In this document: piece by piece, positions 48,689 to 52,106 of the stretch | Layout of the letters: every line of letters starts with the position of its first letter | Numbering within the stretch: the first letter of the stretch is position 1 | Source: an uncultured Granulosicoccaceae bacterium | GTDB lineage: Bacteria; Pseudomonadota; Gammaproteobacteria; Granulosicoccales; Granulosicoccaceae | Assembly: GCA_938005265.1 (NCBI GenBank) | Contig: CALLOA010000121.1 | Coordinates: 1 to 52,106, forward strand | Length of the DNA: 52,106 bases | Direction: 5' to 3' | Program-made: the position numbers and the translations under genes | Notes under the pieces: generated by a model | The model's database searches: none | What the model was told of the DNA's origin: nothing | The model's input: the letters and a program-made list of their open reading frames with translations, nothing else

Positions 48689-49618
48689 ATGAACATTGAT
48701 ATTTCAAACCTGCTAAAACAAATTCTGCGCCTCCTGCCGGTGCTGGCCATTATCTGGGTGACAGGCTGTGCCAGCGCTGCATCAAAGCAAGCACCCATCA
48801 CAGCGCCGGTATATGACCCTTTTGAGAGCGTTAACCGGAAGATCTTCGCGTTCAACCAGACGGCAGACAAATATGTCCTGATCCCGGTGGCTCGAGGTTA
48901 TCGGGCAGTGCTGCCAAACGTGGCCGAAACCGGTGTCAGGAACTTTTTTCTGAATCTCGGCGAAATTACTGTCGTGGCTAATGACCTGCTGCAAGGTAAA
49001 GTCCGCCAGGCAGGGCGTGATACTGGCAGATTCGCAATAAATTCAACGGTTGGGATTCTGGGTCTGTTCGACCCCGCCACAACCGTTGGCTTGCCCAGAA
49101 ACAATGAATCTTTTGGCCAGACTTTCGGTGTCTGGGGCTTTGCCGAAGGGCCTTTTATCATGTTGCCGCTGTTCGGGCCGGCTAATACAAGAACATTTGC
49201 CGGACGCATTGCTCGCGCAACCCTGACCGACCCGATACAGCTGATTGATCACGACCTGACACGCTGGAGCACATCTGCCACCGATATTATTAATATCAGG
49301 GCGGGACTGTTGGGTGCTACCCGGGTCCTGGACAGAGCGGCGCTGGATCCCTACAGCTTCGTACGTGACGGCTTTGCAAGGAATCATCGAAGTACAACCC
49401 GGGATCTCGATAAACGTTCCGATCCTTCCAGAGCCAGCGATCAACTTGACGAACTTGACGAACTCGATGAACTTGACGAACTCGATGAACTTGACGAACT
49501 GGATGAACTTGACGAGCCGGATGAGCTCGACGAGCCGGATGAACTCGACGAGCTGGATGAACTCGACGAGCCGGATGAACTCGACGAGCTGGATGAACTC
49601 GACAAGGCTGCCAGCTGA
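48689..49618 (+). CDS. mlaA: Outer-membrane lipoprotein MlaA (VacJ) with an acidic (L/P)DE repeat tail
   Basis: MlaA removes misplaced phospholipid from the outer leaflet of the outer membrane and passes it to MlaC. A lipoprotein signal ends in the lipobox VTGC (Cys27). YDPFESVNRKIFAFNQTADK, NFFLNLGEITVVANDLLQGK, GLFDPATTVGLPR and FGQTFGVWGFAEGPFIMLPL are family blocks, and DPYSFVRDG ends the conserved domain near residue 233. After a basic linker, residues 253-306 are 18 consecutive Leu/Pro-Asp-Glu triplets, and the protein ends AAS. The repeat is not part of known MlaA. The gene is divergent from mlaFEDCB; in E. coli and Pseudomonas it lies elsewhere. Confidence 0.95.
   Translation: MNIDISNLLKQILRLLPVLAIIWVTGCASAASKQAPITAPVYDPFESVNRKIFAFNQTADKYVLIPVARGYRAVLPNVAETGVRNFFLNLGEITVVANDLLQGKVRQAGRDTGRFAINSTVGILGLFDPATTVGLPRNNESFGQTFGVWGFAEGPFIMLPLFGPANTRTFAGRIARATLTDPIQLIDHDLTRWSTSATDIINIRAGLLGATRVLDRAALDPYSFVRDGFARNHRSTTRDLDKRSDPSRASDQLDELDELDELDELDELDELDELDEPDELDEPDELDELDELDEPDELDELDELDKAAS
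49445..49606 (+). repeat. In-frame 9/18-bp coding repeat in mlaA
   Basis: Eighteen 9-base units encode (L/P)DE. Synonymous codons reveal larger periods: the first part repeats CTTGACGAACTCGATGAA and the last part repeats GAGCYGGATGAACTCGAC, both 18 bases. The repeat therefore grew by more than one round of duplication. The array is also free of stops on the opposite strand, which creates long false antisense frames. Confidence 0.95.
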
Positions 49619-49667
49619 CACGTGAACCTGACTGCGCAACAAACAGCTCAAAAGAGCCAGCAGCCAC

Positions 49668-49673
49668 TATAAT
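49668..49673 (+). promoter_or_regulatory. Candidate -10 box for the kdsD operon
   Basis: A perfect TATAAT lies 40 bases before the kdsD start and after the mlaA stop. No good -35 hexamer is found 16-18 bases upstream, so the promoter is tentative. A small hairpin (GCTC-AAAA-GAGC, about 49646-49657) precedes it. Confidence 0.4.
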
Positions 49674-49713
49674 CTGGCGGGTAGCCGTAGCGCACCCTGA
49701 TATTACAACCTCA

Positions 49714-50703
49714 TTGGCCAACACCATAAAATTCGATCCTGAAGCTCTGACCACGCTTGCAAAGGCAGTTCTCGAAACCGAGGCCAGAGCGGTTGCGCAA
49801 CTCGGTGAGCGCATCGATCAGACCTTTATTGATGCCTGCGATATTTTGTTGCAATGTCAGGGGCGCATCGTAGTATCCGGTATGGGCAAATCAGGCCACA
49901 TCGCAGGCAAAATCGCCGCGACTCTGGCCAGCACCGGGAGCCCGGCTTTTTTCGTTCACCCTGGAGAAGCCAGCCATGGCGATCTCGGCATGGTGCTGAA
50001 AGACGATGTCATTATCGGTATTTCAAATTCCGGCAATTCACCCGAATTACTCAGTTTACTGCCGACAATTAAAAGACTGGCCATTCCCCTGGTAGCGTTA
50101 AGCGGCAACCCGCAATCACCATTGGCAAAAGCCGCAACAGTAACACTGGATATCGGCGTTGAACGAGAAGCCTGCCCCATGGGGCTGGCACCAACAGCTA
50201 GCACGACAGCTACGCTGGCTATGGGTGACGCGCTCGCTATCGCATTGCTCAGTGCACGCGGATTTACCGAGGAAGATTTTGCCCTCTCCCACCCCGGCGG
50301 ATCATTGGGGCGCAAATTATTACTCAGAGTATCCGATATTATGGTCGCTAGCCCACGGATACCGATGGTCAAGGCAGCTACAGCAGTTGCTGATGCGCTG
50401 CTGGAAAGTAGTGATAAGGGTCTGGGTTTTGTCCTTGTCACCAGCAATGACACGCAATTGAGCGGTATTTTTACTGACGGTGACTTGCGTCGCGCCATAG
50501 ATCGAGATGTTGACCTTAAAAACACGAAGGTGTGTGATGTCATGACCCATGTGGCGCATACGATTGATGCCGGAGAGCTGGCAGCATCCGCTGTCGCCAT
50601 GATGCAAAAGCATCGCATCAACGCTCTGCCGGTAACTGATAAGGAAGGTCGGGTGCAAGGTGCTATCAACATGCATCTACTGCTTGCTGCCGGAGTGGTT
50701 TAG
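49714..50703 (+). CDS. kdsD: Arabinose-5-phosphate isomerase
   Basis: KdsD converts ribulose-5-phosphate to arabinose-5-phosphate, the first step toward Kdo for LPS. The N-terminal SIS domain (about 40-180) shows GRIVVSGMGKSGHIAGKIAA, HPGEASHGDLGM and GISNSGNSPELL; two CBS domains follow (from SDIMVASPRIP, with GIFTDGDLRRAID). It has 329 residues. The start is a TTG at 49714; no ATG is available nearby. kdsC starts four bases after its stop. Confidence 0.96.
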   Translation: MANTIKFDPEALTTLAKAVLETEARAVAQLGERIDQTFIDACDILLQCQGRIVVSGMGKSGHIAGKIAATLASTGSPAFFVHPGEASHGDLGMVLKDDVIIGISNSGNSPELLSLLPTIKRLAIPLVALSGNPQSPLAKAATVTLDIGVEREACPMGLAPTASTTATLAMGDALAIALLSARGFTEEDFALSHPGGSLGRKLLLRVSDIMVASPRIPMVKAATAVADALLESSDKGLGFVLVTSNDTQLSGIFTDGDLRRAIDRDVDLKNTKVCDVMTHVAHTIDAGELAASAVAMMQKHRINALPVTDKEGRVQGAINMHLLLAAGVV

Positions 50704-50707
50704 ACCT

Positions 50708-51256
50708 GTGAACTACCAATATAACGATCTGGATACCGCATTACTGGACAAGGCCGAAAAAATTGAATGGCTGGTGCTGGATGTTGATGGTGTCATGACC
50801 GATGGCAGGCTGGGCCGCGGCGATGATGGCCAGGAATACAAGCAGTTCCACGCGCGCGATGGCTTCGGCTTGAAAATGTGGCGCCGTGCCGGGCTGCATC
50901 TGGCGATTGTCACCGCCAGAGAATCATCAGTAGTCGCCCACCGGGCCGCCGAGCTGGGCGTGGCCGAACTCTACCAGGGAGTTGCCGATAAGCAGGAGGC
51001 ATTGTTGCAAATCATCAACAACCAGGGCATCACTGCGGAAAAAGTTGCCTTTATTGGCGACGATCTGGTGGATTACCGCGCAATGAAGATAGCCGGGCTG
51101 GCTATCACAGTGGCTGACGCCTACCCGTTAATGCATAATATTGCAGATTGGAGTAGCGTCTTTGATGGAGGGCAAGGAGCTATCCGTGATGCCTGCGAAC
51201 TTATCTTGCACAGCAAAGGTCTGCGCGAACAGATTATTGCCGGGTTTACAGACTGA
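50708..51256 (+). CDS. kdsC: 3-deoxy-D-manno-octulosonate 8-phosphate phosphatase
   Basis: KdsC removes phosphate from Kdo-8-phosphate. It is a HAD phosphatase without a cap, working as a tetramer. WLVLDVDGVMTDG carries the catalytic DxD, LAIVTARES motif II and VAFIGDDLVDYRAM motif IV. I start at the GTG at 50708, giving 182 residues beginning MNYQYNDLDTAL; an ATG at 50660 lies inside kdsD. lptC follows after 27 bases. Confidence 0.96.
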   Translation: MNYQYNDLDTALLDKAEKIEWLVLDVDGVMTDGRLGRGDDGQEYKQFHARDGFGLKMWRRAGLHLAIVTARESSVVAHRAAELGVAELYQGVADKQEALLQIINNQGITAEKVAFIGDDLVDYRAMKIAGLAITVADAYPLMHNIADWSSVFDGGQGAIRDACELILHSKGLREQIIAGFTD

Positions 51257-51283
51257 TTCACAGGTTAATATGCCAGCCAACCT

Positions 51284-51868
51284 ATGAAATATATTTATCG
51301 ATACTGGATCCTGGTGCCATTGCTGCTGTTTGCAGTGCTGTCCCGCAATTGGGTCGAAGAGGAAGCTGATGCCGGGAGTCAGGAACCCACGATCGATATG
51401 GCCGCAAGCCAGGCTGACTACTATCTTGAAGGATTTGAAACACGTAAGCTCGATGCCGGGGGACAGCCCGAATATGTGGTCACCGGTGATGCGCTATCAC
51501 ATTACCCCGAGGACGATCGCTCGGTAATCGTAAAACCCAGACTGGTCATGTATCGTGAGGATCACACATGGACGATGGATTCGCCTGAAGGAGTCCTGAC
51601 GCCGGACCCGGAAACTTTCCGGTTTAGTGGCGATGTATCGATGGTACGCGAAACGTTAGTAAAACCCGGCGATAACGGGCAAGACGCTATCTGGCTCGAA
51701 ACCCGGGACGTCTGGGTCAGAACTGAAGAAAACCGGGTGCACACAGATCAGCCGGTAACAGTAACGTCAGAACGCTGGAAGCTCCGCTCGATCGGGCTGG
51801 AATCAGATATTGACGCTGGAATTCTTACACTACTTTCAAATGTAACCGCACGCTATGAAGTCAATTGA
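51284..51868 (+). CDS. lptC: LPS export protein LptC
   Basis: LptC is a bitopic inner-membrane protein that takes LPS from LptB2FG and hands it to LptA. It has one N-terminal membrane segment (YWILVPLLLFAVLS), then a beta-jellyroll periplasmic domain with ADYYLEGFETRKLDAGGQP and the DSPEGVLTPD turn. It has 194 residues. It overlaps the lptA start by 14 bases. Confidence 0.94.
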   Translation: MKYIYRYWILVPLLLFAVLSRNWVEEEADAGSQEPTIDMAASQADYYLEGFETRKLDAGGQPEYVVTGDALSHYPEDDRSVIVKPRLVMYREDHTWTMDSPEGVLTPDPETFRFSGDVSMVRETLVKPGDNGQDAIWLETRDVWVRTEENRVHTDQPVTVTSERWKLRSIGLESDIDAGILTLLSNVTARYEVN

Positions 51869-52106
51869 GAAAAATTCAACCGACAGTTCACGGCAAGTGC
51901 ACGCTTGCAGGCGGGCAATTCATGCATCTGCCATTGCCGCAGTATTACTGTTGCTCACCACAGGCATATTTACTTCTGTGCCAGCAGCCAGTGCGGCCGA
52001 GTCGGATTTTACACAACCGATCGATGTTTCAGCTGATCGCTCGGAATACAACCAGAGAACCGGTAAACAGGTGCTCAGCGGCAACGTGGAGATCCGCCAA
52101 GGATCC
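51855..52106 (+). CDS. lptA: LPS periplasmic bridge protein LptA, cut by the window end
   Basis: The first 84 residues are present: a long polar n-region, a hydrophobic core (AIAAVLLLLTTGIFTSV) ending PAASAAESDF, and the start of the OstA-like beta-jellyroll (QPIDVSADRSEYNQRTGKQV, then LSGNVEI). LptA polymerises between LptC and LptD to carry LPS across the periplasm. The ATG at 51855 is inside the lptC reading frame, a 14-base overlap. The rest of the gene lies outside the window. Confidence 0.93.
   Translation, partial: MKSIEKNSTDSSRQVHACRRAIHASAIAAVLLLLTTGIFTSVPAASAAESDFTQPIDVSADRSEYNQRTGKQVLSGNVEIRQGS

Noticed and set aside
49043..49814. Long minus-strand open frames across the mlaA repeat (202 and 165 codons)
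   Set aside because: They translate the 9-base repeat in reverse (VEFIQL- or VHPARR-like repeats) and are open only because the repeat has no antisense stops; mlaA itself is clear.

Overview
The window is chromosomal core DNA of a gammaproteobacterium with moderate G+C content. The evidence is a complete dcw (division and cell wall) cluster in the order mraZ to ftsZ with lpxC next to it, a type-A RNase P RNA, petABC-sspAB, the mla phospholipid-transport genes and the start of the kdsD-kdsC-lptC-lptA operon. From memory the gene order closely follows the Pseudomonas aeruginosa PA4400-PA4460 block. The genus cannot be fixed from the sequence; a marine, deep-branching lineage is only a guess. 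I see no tRNA, rRNA, insertion sequence, prophage or CRISPR array.

Layout. 1-1279 (+): the 3' part of pilD, then coaE. 1332-5862 (-): secA-argJ-mutT. 6081-8848: an M23 peptidase (-), dciA (+) and lpxC (-). 9469-27377 (-): mraZ-rsmH-ftsL-ftsI-murE-murF-mraY-murD-ftsW-murG-murC-ddl-ftsQ-ftsA-ftsZ, with most neighbours overlapping by 1-14 bases. The mraZ promoter carries a periodic GTGG array that looks like the MraZ operator. 27791-28174 (+): rnpB. 28203-31617: rsmI (-), then lpoA-yraN (+). 31704-35825 (-): petA-petB-petC-sspA-sspB. 36600-37739 (+): a DegS/AlgW site-1 protease. 38173-41887: an accessory block made of a DUF1919 protein (+) and a HAMP membrane protein translationally coupled to a large secreted TPR-metzincin protease (-). 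42031-48300 (-): mlaF-mlaE-mlaD-mlaC-mlaB-murA-aroG. 48689-52106 (+): mlaA, kdsD, kdsC, lptC and the start of lptA.

How the genes fit together. Nearly everything builds or maintains the envelope: lipid II synthesis (Mur, MraY), septation (Fts), lipid A commitment (LpxC), Kdo synthesis (KdsD, KdsC), LPS export (LptC, LptA), retrograde phospholipid transport (MlaA-F), protein export (SecA), envelope stress (AlgW) and peptidoglycan remodelling (M23, LpoA).

What stands out. (1) MlaA ends in an 18-unit acidic (L/P)DE repeat. (2) Many non-coding gaps carry 2-4 copies of a 9-17 bp tandem duplication, each of different sequence; one overlaps the end of mutT, and the MlaA repeat may be a coding counterpart. 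(3) A HAMP/metzincin gene pair, a DUF1919 gene and aroG sit between murA and algW, where hisG-hisD-hisC lie in pseudomonads. (4) The petA-algW spacer holds strong palindromes and a repeated GCCAATG motif. (5) Several core proteins (PetA, MurF, LpxC, MlaF, FtsZ) carry low-complexity extensions or insertions.
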